NCBI RefSeq assembly: GCF_014203555.1
Contig: NZ_JACHJH010000001.1
Coordinates: 419,973 to 483,972, forward strand
Length of the DNA stretch: 64,000 nucleotides
Origin: Streptomyces olivoverticillatus
GTDB lineage: Bacteria > Actinomycetota > Actinomycetes > Streptomycetales > Streptomycetaceae
Direction of reading: 5' to 3'
Part shown: positions 25,544-34,907 of the stretch, one piece after another
Layout of the letters: each line of letters starts with the position of its first letter
How positions within the stretch are numbered: the stretch's first letter is position 1
The notes under the pieces: model-generated
The model's input: only the letters and a program-made list of their open reading frames with translations
Databases searched by the model: none
Told to the model about the DNA's origin: nothing
Program-made: the position numbers and the translations under genes

Positions 25544-27517
25544 TCACGCCGACCGCTCGCCCGAGAGCTCCTGCTCCAGCGCGTCCCGCAGCCGGGCGGC
25601 GCGCTCGGCGACCTCCGCCGGGCCCAGCTCCACCGCGCGCGCACACCACTGCCGCCCCGCGGTCAGATCGCCGCGGCGGGCCGCCAGCAGCGCCAGGCGC
25701 AGCGCCGCCCGGCCGTGCCCGGCCTCGGCGGCCCGGGTCCACCACATCGCCGCCTCCGGCTCGCTGCCCTCGCGGGCCAGCAGCAGGCCGAGGTTGAAGG
25801 CGCCGTTGCGGCTGCCCGCCTCGGCGGCCTCGCGGTACCAGTGGGCGGCCTCGACCACGTCGCCCCGCTCGGCCACGATCATGCCCAGGCGCACCTGCGC
25901 GCGCCGGTGGCCCTGCCGGGCGGCCCGCTCGTACCACTCCTCGCACTCGAAGCGCGAGTCCTCGTCGCGGTCGAGCAGCGCGCCCAGCCGGAAGGCCGCC
26001 TCGGCGCTGCCGCCGCGCACGGCGACCCGCAGATGCCGCTCGGCCTCCTCCTCGTCCCCGTCGCGCAGCAGGACCATTGCGACCTGCAGCGCCGCGTCCG
26101 TGTGCCCGGCGGCGGCCGCGCGCTCGTACCACTGGAAGGCCTGGCGCTCCTCGTCGCGCCCGGCGTAGAGGATGCCCAGGTTGAAGGCGGCGTCGACGCT
26201 GCCCGCCTCGGCGGCCTTGGAGAACCACGGCTCGGCGCCCGCCGCGTCCCCGCCCTGGAGCAGCAGGACGGCCAGCGCGTTGGAGGCCTCCTTGTGCCCG
26301 GCGTAGGCGGCGCGGCGGTACCACTGCTCGGCCTGGGCGGTGCGGCCCTGCTCGGCGCAGAGCAGGCCCAGGTTGTACGCGCCGTTGATGTCCCCGGCGT
26401 CCAGCGCCGTGCGGTACCAGCGCTCGGCCTGCTGGGACTCGCCCCGCTCGGCATAGAGGGCGCCCAGGGCGTTGGCGGCGTTGCCGTCGCCCTCCTGGGC
26501 CGCGCGGCGCCACCAGACCGCGGCGCTGTCGGTGTCGCCGGCGTCGCGCAGCAGGAAGCCCAGCGCGCAGGCGGCGCGCGATTCGCCGTCCTTGGCGGAG
26601 GTCAGATACCAGCGGGCGGCCTCCTGGGTCTCGCCGCGGGCCTCCAGCAGGGTGCCCAGGTGCAGGGCGGCGCGCCGGTGGCCGCGGGCGGCCGCCTGCC
26701 GGTACCACTGCTCGGCCTCGCCCGCCGGGCCGTCGTCACGGCGGCCGCTGGCCGCGGCGCGCAGGTCGCGCACCGAGGTGTCGCCGCCGCCGACGGACAC
26801 CCGGCGCGGCGCGGGGACGGTCCCGAGGACGCCGCCGAGCCCGCCGGGCAGGCCATCCTGTGCGGCGCCCGGCGCCCGGCCGTCGAGTATCCGCGCCAGG
26901 CGGTAGGCGGCCTCGCGGTGGCCCCGCTCGGCGGCGGAGCGGAACCAGCGCTCGGCGCCCACGTCGCTGCGGTGCTCCAGCAGGTCGCCCAGGGCGTACG
27001 CGCCGAGGGCGTGCCCGGACTCGGCGGACTGGCGCAGCCAGTACTCGGCGGCAGGCTCGTCGCCGCGCTCGCGGTGGTAGCGGCCGAGGGCGTGCGCCGC
27101 GGCGGCCGATCCGGCGACGGCGGCCACCCGCCACCAGCTGGCGGCCTCGTCGGCGTAGCCGCGCTGGTGCAGCAGGACGCCGAGGTTGTTGGCGGCGGAG
27201 CGGTCGCCCTCGGCGGTGGCCGCGCGCAGGTGCCGCTCGGCGCCGTCCAGGTCGCCGCGGCGCAGCAGCAGGGCGCCGAGCATGCTCAGCGAGGCGGGGT
27301 CGCCGGACTCGGCGGCGCGGCGCCGGGCGGTCTCGAGTTCGAGGTCGGCGGCCTCGGCCGCGTAGGAGGCATAGGCGCTGTTGGCGGCGTCCGGGGCGGC
27401 TGCCGCTTCCGGATCGCGCGACGACGCGTCCCGGTCGTCACCGAGGCTCCCGTTGCCGGGAGCGGCCACAAGCCGATGTGTCTCCAACAGCCTCGCCTTG
27501 TCCCCCATAAGTCCCAT
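25544..27517 (-). CDS. Large Sel1/TPR-repeat protein
   Basis: The product is 657 aa, built from about 14 Sel1-like alpha-alpha repeats of roughly 36 residues (consensus A..LG.L...RG....A..WYR.AA..G...A). One gap around residues 230-275 holds a Gly/Pro-rich insert (LPGGLGGVLG). It has no signal peptide, membrane segment or catalytic motif. Such repeats form protein-binding solenoids. ATG 27517 has GGGAG seven bases upstream; ATG 27508 is an alternative. The gene is flanked by two identical tRNA-fMet genes. The partner is unknown. Confidence 0.88.
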   Translation of the reverse strand: MGLMGDKARLLETHRLVAAPGNGSLGDDRDASSRDPEAAAAPDAANSAYASYAAEAADLELETARRRAAESGDPASLSMLGALLLRRGDLDGAERHLRAATAEGDRSAANNLGVLLHQRGYADEAASWWRVAAVAGSAAAAHALGRYHRERGDEPAAEYWLRQSAESGHALGAYALGDLLEHRSDVGAERWFRSAAERGHREAAYRLARILDGRAPGAAQDGLPGGLGGVLGTVPAPRRVSVGGGDTSVRDLRAAASGRRDDGPAGEAEQWYRQAAARGHRRAALHLGTLLEARGETQEAARWYLTSAKDGESRAACALGFLLRDAGDTDSAAVWWRRAAQEGDGNAANALGALYAERGESQQAERWYRTALDAGDINGAYNLGLLCAEQGRTAQAEQWYRRAAYAGHKEASNALAVLLLQGGDAAGAEPWFSKAAEAGSVDAAFNLGILYAGRDEERQAFQWYERAAAAGHTDAALQVAMVLLRDGDEEEAERHLRVAVRGGSAEAAFRLGALLDRDEDSRFECEEWYERAARQGHRRAQVRLGMIVAERGDVVEAAHWYREAAEAGSRNGAFNLGLLLAREGSEPEAAMWWTRAAEAGHGRAALRLALLAARRGDLTAGRQWCARAVELGPAEVAERAARLRDALEQELSGERSA

Positions 27518-27763
27518 CGTCGCACTCCCGCAACCTGCGTACACCTGGAATACCGCAGCCAGTGAGGTCACTTCAGCGTTTTGTCGACTTCCCGACTTCC
27601 CGACACGGCGGTGCTCCAAACTCTAATCAAAAGCCCCGCACATAACCCGCACAGACCGTGCGCGCCGGGCTGCGGGCGGCCGTCTTCCGCTCGATCGTGT
27701 CCCGGCGGGTGCAAGCGGTCGACGATCGCGGGCCGTTCATGTGACGACCGCGCCCGGGACGCG

Positions 27764-27797
27764 ACAAGGCCCGGAGTCGAAGAACTCCGGGCCTTGT
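27764..27797 (-). terminator. Hairpin terminator after tRNA-fMet copy 2
   Basis: A perfect 14-bp inverted repeat (27764-27777 with 27784-27797) immediately 3' of the second minus-strand tRNA. Confidence 0.8.
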
Positions 27798-27802
27798 TTC
27801 AG

Positions 27803-27876
27803 TAGCGGGGACAGGATTTGAACCTGCGACCTCTGGGTTATGAGCCCAGCGAGCTACCGAGCTGCTCCACCCCGCG
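27803..27876 (-). tRNA. Initiator tRNA-Met (CAU), copy 2
   Basis: Identical in all 74 bases to the copy at 25377-25450, with the same anticodon and initiator features. It lies 2.4 kb away on the other side of the Sel1-repeat gene. Confidence 0.95.
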
Positions 27877-27920
27877 CCGTTGTGGAACAACCGTACCACG
27901 GCGCGGGGCGGGGCCGGGCG

Positions 27921-30824
27921 CTAGCTGCCCGGCCGGCGGCTGCTCCCGGGGACGTTGACCTCGGCCTTGGCCAGCCGGTCGAGGGCGTCCTTGAGGTCCT
28001 TCTGGGCCTTGCCGTAGGCCGTCCAGTCCTGGTCGCCGAGCGCCTTCTGGCCCGCCTGGAAGGCGTCTTGGGCGTCCTTGACGGCCTGCTTGACGGTCGG
28101 GTTCTCGGTGGACGGGGGCTGGGTGCCACCGGACGGGGGCTGGGTGCCGGGCTCCTTCCCGGCGCCGCCGAAGATCTCGTCGAGGGCCTCGCCGAGGGTG
28201 TTCTTGAAGACGATCTTGTCGCCGTAGTTCACCAAAACCTTCTTGAGCAGCGGGTAATTCGTGCCCGCACCCCGCAGATAGACCGGCTCCACATACAGCA
28301 GGCCGCCTTCGAGCGGCACGGTCAGCAGATTGCCGTACTCGACCTCGGAGTCGCCCTTCTTCCAGATGTTGATCTGATCGGCCACCGCCGTCTCGCCGTT
28401 GAACTTGCTCTGCGCCTGCTCGGGGCCCCAGACCGTCGTCTCCGACGGCAGTTTCAGAATTCTGATCTTCCCGTAGTCGGAGCTCTTGGCGTTGGCGTCG
28501 ACGGCCATGAAGGCACCGAGATTGGGCCGGTTCTTCGGCGTGAAGGTGGTGGTCAGCGAGAAAGCGGCCTGCTTCTGGTCCGGCATCTTCATGCTCAGGT
28601 AATACGGCGGGACCGCGTTCCCGTCCTTGTTGGTCGGGTCGTCGGGGACCTGCCAGCGCTCACTGCCGGTGTAGAACGTCCCCGGATCGGTGACGTGGTA
28701 GCGGGTGAGCAGCTCGCGCTGGACCTTGAAGAGGTCCTGCGGGTACCGGAGATGGTCCATCAGGGCGGAGCCGATCTCGCTCTTGGCCTTCACCGTGCCC
28801 GGGAACGCCTTCATCCACGTCTTGAGCACCGGGTCCTTGGTGTCCCACTGGTAGAGCGTGACCTTGCCGTCGTAGGCGTCGACGGTCGCCTTGACGGAAT
28901 TCCGGATGTAGTTGACCTGGTTCTGCTGGGCCACCACGGCACGCTGGCCGGTGGTCAGCGAATCGGCCGTGGTGTCGCCGAGGGTGGTGCGCGAGGCGTA
29001 GGGGTAGCCGTTGGACGTGGTGTAGGCGTCCACGATCCACTGGATACGGCCGTCGACCACCGCCGGATAGGCGTCGCCGTCGATGGTCAGCCACGGGGCG
29101 ACCGCCTCGACGCGCTCCTTGGGCGTGCGGTTGTACAGAATCCGGGAGCCTTCACCGATGGCACCGGAGTAGAGGATCTGCGGCTCCCCGAAGGCGACGG
29201 CGTAAGCGGCGCGGTTGACCGGATTGGAGAGGCTGACCCCGCTCTTGCCGCGGTAGCTGTAGCTCTCCTCGCCCTTGTCGCTGGGGTGGTCCAGCTCCTT
29301 CTGCGGACCGCCCACGATCGAATACTGGGTGGTCTTCTCGCCGTAATAGACGCGCTGTTCGTACGGGCCGAGCACGCCCTCGGTCGGCAGCTTCTTCTCG
29401 GTGAACTCGGGGGCGCCGGCATCGTCGGTGGAGGTGCCCTTCGCCGTGATGGCGCCGTACCCGTGGGTGTACTTGAAGTGGTCGTTGATCCAGTTGTGTT
29501 CGGGGATGCCCTTGATGTTGAGCTCGCGCAGGCCGATGACCGTGTCCTGCTCCTTGCCGCCGACCGTGTACCGGTCGACGTCCAGGGTGGAGGGGAACTG
29601 GTAGAACCCGCGCACCTGCTGTTCCTGCTGGAAGGCGGGGGAGACGATGTTCGGGTCGAGGAGGCGGATACTCGCCGTGGAGTCCGCGGCGGCGCGCAGC
29701 TTCTCCTTGTCCTGGCCCTTCAAGTCGCTCTTGCCCGCGTAATCCTGCACCTGGGAACCATCGATGCCGTACGCCTGGCGCGTGGCGGTGATGTTCTTCT
29801 TGATGTACGGGGCTTCCTTGGCCTGCTCGTTCGGCTGGACCTGGAACTTCTGCACGATCGCCGGGTAGAGCCCGCCGATGAGCACCGCCGAGAGCACCAT
29901 CAGGCCGAAGCCGATCACCGGCAGCTGCCAGGTGCGCCGCCAGAGGGTGGCGAAGAACAGCACCGCGCAGATCAGCGCGATGATGAACAGGATCGTCTTG
30001 GCGGGCAGATAGGCGTTGGCATCCACATAGCGCAGGCCCGTCCAGCCGTCGGTGGACTTGAGCCCGCTGGACTTCACCGCCAGGCCGTACCGGTCCAGCC
30101 AGTACGCGACGGCCTTGAGCGTCACGAAGAGGCCGAGGAGCACGGACAGATGGCCGGTGGCCGCGGCGGTGGCCCGCCCGCCCGGACTGGTGAGCCGCAG
30201 GCCGCCGTAGAGGTAGTGCACGAGGGCGGCCGCGATCAGCGACAGGACCGCCGCCGCGAAGCCGAAGCTCAGCAGGAAGCGGTACCAGGGCAGATCGAAG
30301 GTGTAGAAGGAGATGTCCTTGTGGAACTGCTGGTCCTTCTGCCCGAAGGAGACGCCGTTGACCCACTGCAGCCAGGTGCGCCACTGCCCGGCGGCGGAGG
30401 CGCCCGCCACCAGGCCGACCAGCGCGGTGACGGCGAGCAGCACCCACTTCTTGTACGGGGCGATGCTCATCCGGTAGCGGTCGAGGCTCTGCTGCTCCGC
30501 CGACATCGCGCTCAGCGGCGGCCGCAGCCGGTGGGCGAGCCAGATGTTCGTCCCCACGGCCAGGGCCATCAGCACGCCGAAGACGGCGAACAGGCCGATC
30601 TTGGTGCCGAGGGTGGTGGTGAAGACCGAGGAGTAGTGCACCGAGCGGTACCAGAGCCAGTCCGTCCAGAACCCGGCGAACATGACGAAGAGCATGGCCA
30701 GCCCGGCCAGTACGCCCAGGGTCATCAGCAGGGTCCGGACACGCCGGGACGGTCGGCCGACTCTGATCCGTGGCCCTGTCGGGCCTCCGCCGCGGTCCGG
30801 CATCTGGAAAGCCAAGGTGCGCAC
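27921..30824 (-). CDS. UPF0182-family large membrane protein
   Basis: The product is about 967 aa. The first 330 residues carry about seven predicted membrane helices and a basic cytoplasmic start ([18 protein letters not shown]). The next 500 or so form a conserved extracytoplasmic region, and the C-terminus has a Pro/Gly linker and a coiled Lys/Asp/Ala-rich segment (about 925-960). UPF0182 is widespread in Actinobacteria with no firm function. The start is uncertain: GTG 30824, TTG 30815 and ATG 30803 are all in frame with weak ribosome binding sites. Confidence 0.9.
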   Translation of the reverse strand: MRTLAFQMPDRGGGPTGPRIRVGRPSRRVRTLLMTLGVLAGLAMLFVMFAGFWTDWLWYRSVHYSSVFTTTLGTKIGLFAVFGVLMALAVGTNIWLAHRLRPPLSAMSAEQQSLDRYRMSIAPYKKWVLLAVTALVGLVAGASAAGQWRTWLQWVNGVSFGQKDQQFHKDISFYTFDLPWYRFLLSFGFAAAVLSLIAAALVHYLYGGLRLTSPGGRATAAATGHLSVLLGLFVTLKAVAYWLDRYGLAVKSSGLKSTDGWTGLRYVDANAYLPAKTILFIIALICAVLFFATLWRRTWQLPVIGFGLMVLSAVLIGGLYPAIVQKFQVQPNEQAKEAPYIKKNITATRQAYGIDGSQVQDYAGKSDLKGQDKEKLRAAADSTASIRLLDPNIVSPAFQQEQQVRGFYQFPSTLDVDRYTVGGKEQDTVIGLRELNIKGIPEHNWINDHFKYTHGYGAITAKGTSTDDAGAPEFTEKKLPTEGVLGPYEQRVYYGEKTTQYSIVGGPQKELDHPSDKGEESYSYRGKSGVSLSNPVNRAAYAVAFGEPQILYSGAIGEGSRILYNRTPKERVEAVAPWLTIDGDAYPAVVDGRIQWIVDAYTTSNGYPYASRTTLGDTTADSLTTGQRAVVAQQNQVNYIRNSVKATVDAYDGKVTLYQWDTKDPVLKTWMKAFPGTVKAKSEIGSALMDHLRYPQDLFKVQRELLTRYHVTDPGTFYTGSERWQVPDDPTNKDGNAVPPYYLSMKMPDQKQAAFSLTTTFTPKNRPNLGAFMAVDANAKSSDYGKIRILKLPSETTVWGPEQAQSKFNGETAVADQINIWKKGDSEVEYGNLLTVPLEGGLLYVEPVYLRGAGTNYPLLKKVLVNYGDKIVFKNTLGEALDEIFGGAGKEPGTQPPSGGTQPPSTENPTVKQAVKDAQDAFQAGQKALGDQDWTAYGKAQKDLKDALDRLAKAEVNVPGSSRRPGS

Positions 30825-30947
30825 CTCGAAGTTCGCTGTCGATGGAGCTGTCGATCAGGCCCTGGCGATAGTAGGACCCACTGTGGCAACTTACCGAGGC
30901 TTTACTCGGTTCCCGATTTCGGCCCCTCTCAGGGCACGATATTGACC

Positions 30948-31532
30948 ATGTCCAGCAATACCGGTTCGAACCTTCCCGGCTCCCAGGAGCCCGGCACGCC
31001 CATGGCGGCCTCCCCCCTGACCCGTGCGGTCCTCGAGATCGACGAGTACGCCTCCGGCCTCGGCTGGGACCAGCCGGCCAGGCTCTTCGCCCTGGTCGAC
31101 ACGGCCAAGCTGAGGGCCACGGAGCCCGGCCTGGCCGCCCAGCTCGGCCTCGACGACGCGTCCTCGGCCACTTCCTCCTACACCCCGATCGAACAGGACG
31201 AGCTGCCTCGCGGCACCGCCCTGGACAAGTTCCTCGGCACCATCGCCTGGCCGGAGGCCGTGGTGGGGTGCGCCCTGACCGTGGAGCGGCAGATGCTGCC
31301 GCCCTCCGCCGAGGGGTCCGTGCCCCACGGCATGAGCGAGAAGCAGCTGGCCGCGTGGGTGGCCAAGCACCCCGACCGGCAGGAGGTGCGGATGACCGTG
31401 GCCGTCCTGCGCGACGGCGCCCGCGAGTCCGCCCTGCGGCTGCGTGAGAAGGACTCCCCCAATGAGGTCCTCACCGGCGCCGACCTGGTGCCGGGCCTTG
31501 CGGAGGCACTTGCCGCGACCTTCGAGGACTGA
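30948..31532 (+). CDS. PPA1309-family conserved hypothetical protein
   Basis: The product is 194 aa. It is a soluble actinobacterial family protein (PPA1309 type) without a known function. Conserved blocks are LTRAVLEIDEYASGLGWDQPARLFALV and WPEAVVGCALTVERQMLPP, with a C-terminal LVPGLAEAL. No catalytic motif is evident. It is divergent from the UPF0182 gene and convergent with the PDZ protease; this neighbourhood is common in Streptomyces. The ribosome binding site is weak. Confidence 0.8.
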   Translation: MSSNTGSNLPGSQEPGTPMAASPLTRAVLEIDEYASGLGWDQPARLFALVDTAKLRATEPGLAAQLGLDDASSATSSYTPIEQDELPRGTALDKFLGTIAWPEAVVGCALTVERQMLPPSAEGSVPHGMSEKQLAAWVAKHPDRQEVRMTVAVLRDGARESALRLREKDSPNEVLTGADLVPGLAEALAATFED

Positions 31533-31550
31533 GCCGCCCCCGGGGCTCGG

Positions 31551-32642
31551 CTAGCCCGCCGTGGTGCACTGCGGCAGGCCGGCCGAGTCCCCCTTGCGGA
31601 TCTTCTCCAGGGCCTTCAGGGCATCGCCTATGGTGTCGACCTTGACCAGGGTCAGGCCCGCCGGCTTGTCCTTGGCGGCGGCCGCGCAGTTGTCCTTGGG
31701 CGTGAGGAAGTACTGCGCGCCCTTGTCGCGCGCGCCCACCGTCTTCATCTCGACCCCGCCGATCGGGCCGACCTTGCCGCTGTCGTCGATCGTGCCGGTG
31801 CCGGCGACGAACTTGCCGCCGGTGAGGTCGTCCGGGGTGAGCTTGTCGACTATGCCGAGCGCGAACATCAGGCCCGCGCTCGGGCCGCCGACGTCCGCCA
31901 GCTTGATGTTGGTCGTGAACGGGAAGGTGTGGTCGGTGCCTGCCTGGATGCCGACCATGGCCCGCTTGCCGTCGGGCGCCTTGGCGGCGGTGAGCACCAC
32001 CGTGTCCTGCACCTTCGGCTCGCGCTTCTCCTTCTCGGCCGCGGCCGCCTCCTTGGCCGGAACGATCAGGAAGGACACCTTCTGGCCCGGCTCGTGCTTG
32101 GTGACGAGCTTGGCCACATCGCCCGGCTGCTTGACCTCGGTGCCGTCCACGGCCTTGATCACATCGCCCGCGTGCAGCTGCCCCTCGGCGGGGGTCTCCT
32201 TGACCACGGAGGAGACGATCACGCGCGAGCCCACCGGAATGCCCAGCTGCTTGAGCGCGGCGACCTTGGCGGACTCCTGGGACTGGCTGAACTCCTCCGC
32301 CGTCTCCTGGTTGAGCTCGTCCGGCGACTTGTCGTCCGGGTAGAGCGTGCTGTGCGGGACCACCAGGTCGTCGTGGGCCAGCCAGCCGTAGACCGCCTCG
32401 ACCAGGTTCATCCGGTACTGCGAGCCGGTCACGCGGACCGTGGTCATGTTGAGGTGGCCGGTGGTCGGGTACGTCTTGTGCCCCGCGATCTGCAGGACCG
32501 GCTCGCCGCCGTGCTCACCGAGGGTGTTGACCGTCGGCCCGGGAGACATCTCCGAATACGGGACGGGGATCAGCACGCCTGCGCAGAGCAGCGCGATCAG
32601 CATCAGGAGGGAGGCGAGCATCGTCGCGGTGCGGCGGGGCAT
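31551..32642 (-). CDS. Membrane-anchored PDZ / Lon-type (S16) serine protease, YlbL-like
   Basis: The product is 363 aa. A single N-terminal membrane helix (about residues 8-28) is followed by a PDZ domain (about 145-200) and a Lon-type protease domain (about 230-345). The Ser-Lys dyad is visible: Ser in GGPSAGLMFAL and Lys in GGVEMKTVGARDKG. It resembles YlbL of Bacillus, an extracytoplasmic quality-control protease. The substrate is unknown. Confidence 0.92.
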   Translation of the reverse strand: MPRRTATMLASLLMLIALLCAGVLIPVPYSEMSPGPTVNTLGEHGGEPVLQIAGHKTYPTTGHLNMTTVRVTGSQYRMNLVEAVYGWLAHDDLVVPHSTLYPDDKSPDELNQETAEEFSQSQESAKVAALKQLGIPVGSRVIVSSVVKETPAEGQLHAGDVIKAVDGTEVKQPGDVAKLVTKHEPGQKVSFLIVPAKEAAAAEKEKREPKVQDTVVLTAAKAPDGKRAMVGIQAGTDHTFPFTTNIKLADVGGPSAGLMFALGIVDKLTPDDLTGGKFVAGTGTIDDSGKVGPIGGVEMKTVGARDKGAQYFLTPKDNCAAAAKDKPAGLTLVKVDTIGDALKALEKIRKGDSAGLPQCTTAG

Positions 32643-32717
32643 GGAACGACAGTACGGGACGGGTCCGACAGTCCACTTCCGGGGCGGTCCGTCCGGGGCA
32701 GCTACGGGCGTCCCCGG

Positions 32718-32891
32718 CTAGGCCGCGGGTCCGGAACCGGACTCCGAGCGTTCCATTGCCTCGCGGAACTTCGCATAGCCTGCCAGCTCCGCGACATCCC
32801 CGGCCTTGCGGTTGCGGGCGGCCCAGCTGCCCCACAGGGCGGCAACGACAGCCGCGGCAACCGGAATCAGCAACCAAGCGAGCGCCGCCAT
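32718..32891 (-). CDS. Small single-pass membrane protein
   Basis: The product is 57 aa. One predicted helix (ALAWLLIPVAAAVVAALWGSW, in pieces about residues 3-23) is followed by a soluble basic and acidic tail. GGAGG five bases before the ATG supports translation. It has no recognised family. It lies just upstream of the PDZ protease gene on the same strand and may be co-transcribed. Confidence 0.65.
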   Translation of the reverse strand: MAALAWLLIPVAAAVVAALWGSWAARNRKAGDVAELAGYAKFREAMERSESGSGPAA

Positions 32892-33041
32892 GCCGGCCTC
32901 CGACCCCTTACACAATCGCAACTGACGATGAGCAGATTAGTCGTCTTCGCTCTCAACGCTTACGCCAGGGGGCCGGTTACGCAACCAGAAGCGGACCATA
33001 AGGGGACTTCCGGGCAAGCACCGGACGTATTCCGGCCCTCC

Positions 33042-33500
33042 TCACATGCCTACCCATTCCTCGGTCCCGTCCGCGAACTTCTGGTGCTTCCAGATGGGCA
33101 CCTCGCGCTTGAGGTCGTCGATCAGCCTGCGGCAGGCCTCGAAGGCCTCCGCCCGGTGCGGGCAGGAGACGGCCACCACGACCGCGAGGTCGCCCACGGC
33201 GAGCTCTCCCACTCGGTGCACGGCCGCCAGGGCCCGTACCGGGAAGTCCGCGGCCGTCTTCTCCGCGACCCGCCGCAGCTCGGCCTCGGCGGAGGGATGC
33301 GCGCTGTAGCCGAGCCCGCTGACGTCGGTGCCCCCGTCGTGGTCGCGCACGGTGCCCACGAAGAGGGCCGTGCCGCCCGCGGCGTCGTCGCCCACGGCGG
33401 CGAAGACCTCGTCCAGGGAGAGCGGCGTCTCCCGGATCGCGAGGAGGCGTATGGGGTCGTCGGCGGCGAGCTCGCCGGGGTGGTCGTGCGTGTGGGCCAT
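33042..33500 (-). CDS. moaE: Molybdopterin synthase catalytic subunit
   Basis: Inserts sulfur into cyclic pyranopterin monophosphate together with the small subunit MoaD. The product is 152 aa. Family motifs are GGTALFVGTVRDHD, HRVGELAVGDLAVVVAVSCPHRAEAFEACR and the catalytic Lys region WKHQKFADGTEEWVG. An N-terminal His-rich stretch (MAHTHDHPG) is present. No moaD or other moa gene is adjacent; a molybdate transport operon lies 28 kb downstream in the window. Confidence 0.95.
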   Translation of the reverse strand: MAHTHDHPGELAADDPIRLLAIRETPLSLDEVFAAVGDDAAGGTALFVGTVRDHDGGTDVSGLGYSAHPSAEAELRRVAEKTAADFPVRALAAVHRVGELAVGDLAVVVAVSCPHRAEAFEACRRLIDDLKREVPIWKHQKFADGTEEWVGM

Positions 33501-33578
33501 GGCCCCATCGTGCCGCACGGCCGGCGCGGGGCGCAGACGGCCGTGCGGCCGAGCCCCGGCAGGCGGTCCCGTACGGTC

Positions 33579-34703
33579 CTACAGCCGCCTGCGCGCCTTG
33601 CGGGCGCGGCGCACCAGGGCGGCGGTGCCGAGCAGGGCGACGGTCGCGCCCGCGGCCCCCGCGGCGGTGGCGTCCTTGCGGCCCAGGCGGCGGCCCGCGA
33701 CGGTGTGCCGGCCCGCGACCTCCTCCAGCAGCTCCGCCAGCACCTCCTCGTTGGTCCAGCGCGGCCGCCAGCCCGCGTCGTGCAGGCGGTGGCCGCTGAC
33801 CACCCAGGGGTGCATCGTGTACTCGAGGTCGCCCGCCGGGGAGGGGGTCAGGCCCAGGCGGTGCAGCCGGGAGGCGGCGCCGAGGGCGACGGCCGAGGGC
33901 AGCTCCATGCGGCGGATTCCGGTCAGCTCCTCGACCTCCTCCTGCTCCAGCCAGCCGTCGCAGCCCACGGCCAGATCCCCCTCGGCCTTCTCCAGGGCGG
34001 CGAATTCCAGGGCGCTCACCAGGTCCTCGACGTGGCAGAACTGCCAGGTCGGGCGGGATCCGGCGACCACGAGGAGGCGGGGTGACTCGAAGTAGCGGGT
34101 GAGGGCGGTGTCGGTGCCGCCGACGAGGACGGCGGGGCGCAGCACCGTGACGTTCAGGCCGGGGTGGGCGCGGGGCGCGCGTTTGGCCAGCCGCTCTATC
34201 TCCATCAGGTCGCCCACGCCGGTGGCCTCGGCGGTGGCCCGCAGCTCGGCGTCCTCGGCGAGCGGCACGTCGTTGTCGGGACGGGCCCCGTAGACCATCG
34301 CGGAGGTGCACAGCACCACCCGGTGCACCCCGGCGGCCGCGGCGGCGGTGAGCACGGTCTGGGTGCCGCGGACGTTGTAGGCGGTGCGGGCGGCCGGATC
34401 GGTCTCCAGGTCGAGGTCGAGCGCGAGGTGGACGACGACGTCGGCGCCGCGCAGCTTCTCGGCGATCACCGGGTCGCGGACGTCCAGCACGTGCCACTGC
34501 GCCTCGGTGACGTCACCGCGGCGCTCGTCGATCGCCAGGACCTGCTTGATCTCCTCGGATGCCGCGAGTCTCTGCGTGAGCAGGGCGCCGATGCCGCGCG
34601 CGGCACCGGTGACCGCGACGACGGGCCGTCGGCCGTGCGGGGTCGTACTGTCTCGCGCGGAACCGTTTCGCGCTGCGCGAACTTCTCGGTCGGGGGAACT
34701 CAC
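33579..34703 (-). CDS. NAD-dependent epimerase/dehydratase-type SDR
   Basis: The product is 374 aa. It is an extended short-chain dehydrogenase with the nucleotide-binding TGAARGIGALL near residue 32. The expected YXXXK catalytic motif is not evident: where it would follow the SAMVYGA strand, the sequence runs VGDLMEIERLAKRAP, with no Tyr at the usual place, so activity is uncertain. The C-terminal 35 residues contain a hydrophobic segment (TVALLGTAALV) and a basic end, suggesting membrane association. The GTG start has GGAG seven bases upstream. The substrate is unknown. Confidence 0.8.
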   Translation of the reverse strand: MSSPDREVRAARNGSARDSTTPHGRRPVVAVTGAARGIGALLTQRLAASEEIKQVLAIDERRGDVTEAQWHVLDVRDPVIAEKLRGADVVVHLALDLDLETDPAARTAYNVRGTQTVLTAAAAAGVHRVVLCTSAMVYGARPDNDVPLAEDAELRATAEATGVGDLMEIERLAKRAPRAHPGLNVTVLRPAVLVGGTDTALTRYFESPRLLVVAGSRPTWQFCHVEDLVSALEFAALEKAEGDLAVGCDGWLEQEEVEELTGIRRMELPSAVALGAASRLHRLGLTPSPAGDLEYTMHPWVVSGHRLHDAGWRPRWTNEEVLAELLEEVAGRHTVAGRRLGRKDATAAGAAGATVALLGTAALVRRARKARRRL

Positions 34704-34907
34704 CGGGCATCTCCAGCGGTTGTCTTCAGTGCGTACACGGCATCACCCGTGTCATGACGCGTACGTACCAGGTGACGTCCATCCTGCCGCAGGCCCCGGG
34801 CGAGCGGAGCACCAAGCCCGGATAGCGGCGAGGTGTCTACGCTTGGTGGTGTTGTCGGGCATTCGCCGCCGGTGCACAGCCGGCGGCCCTACGAGCCGAG
34901 GAAACCC

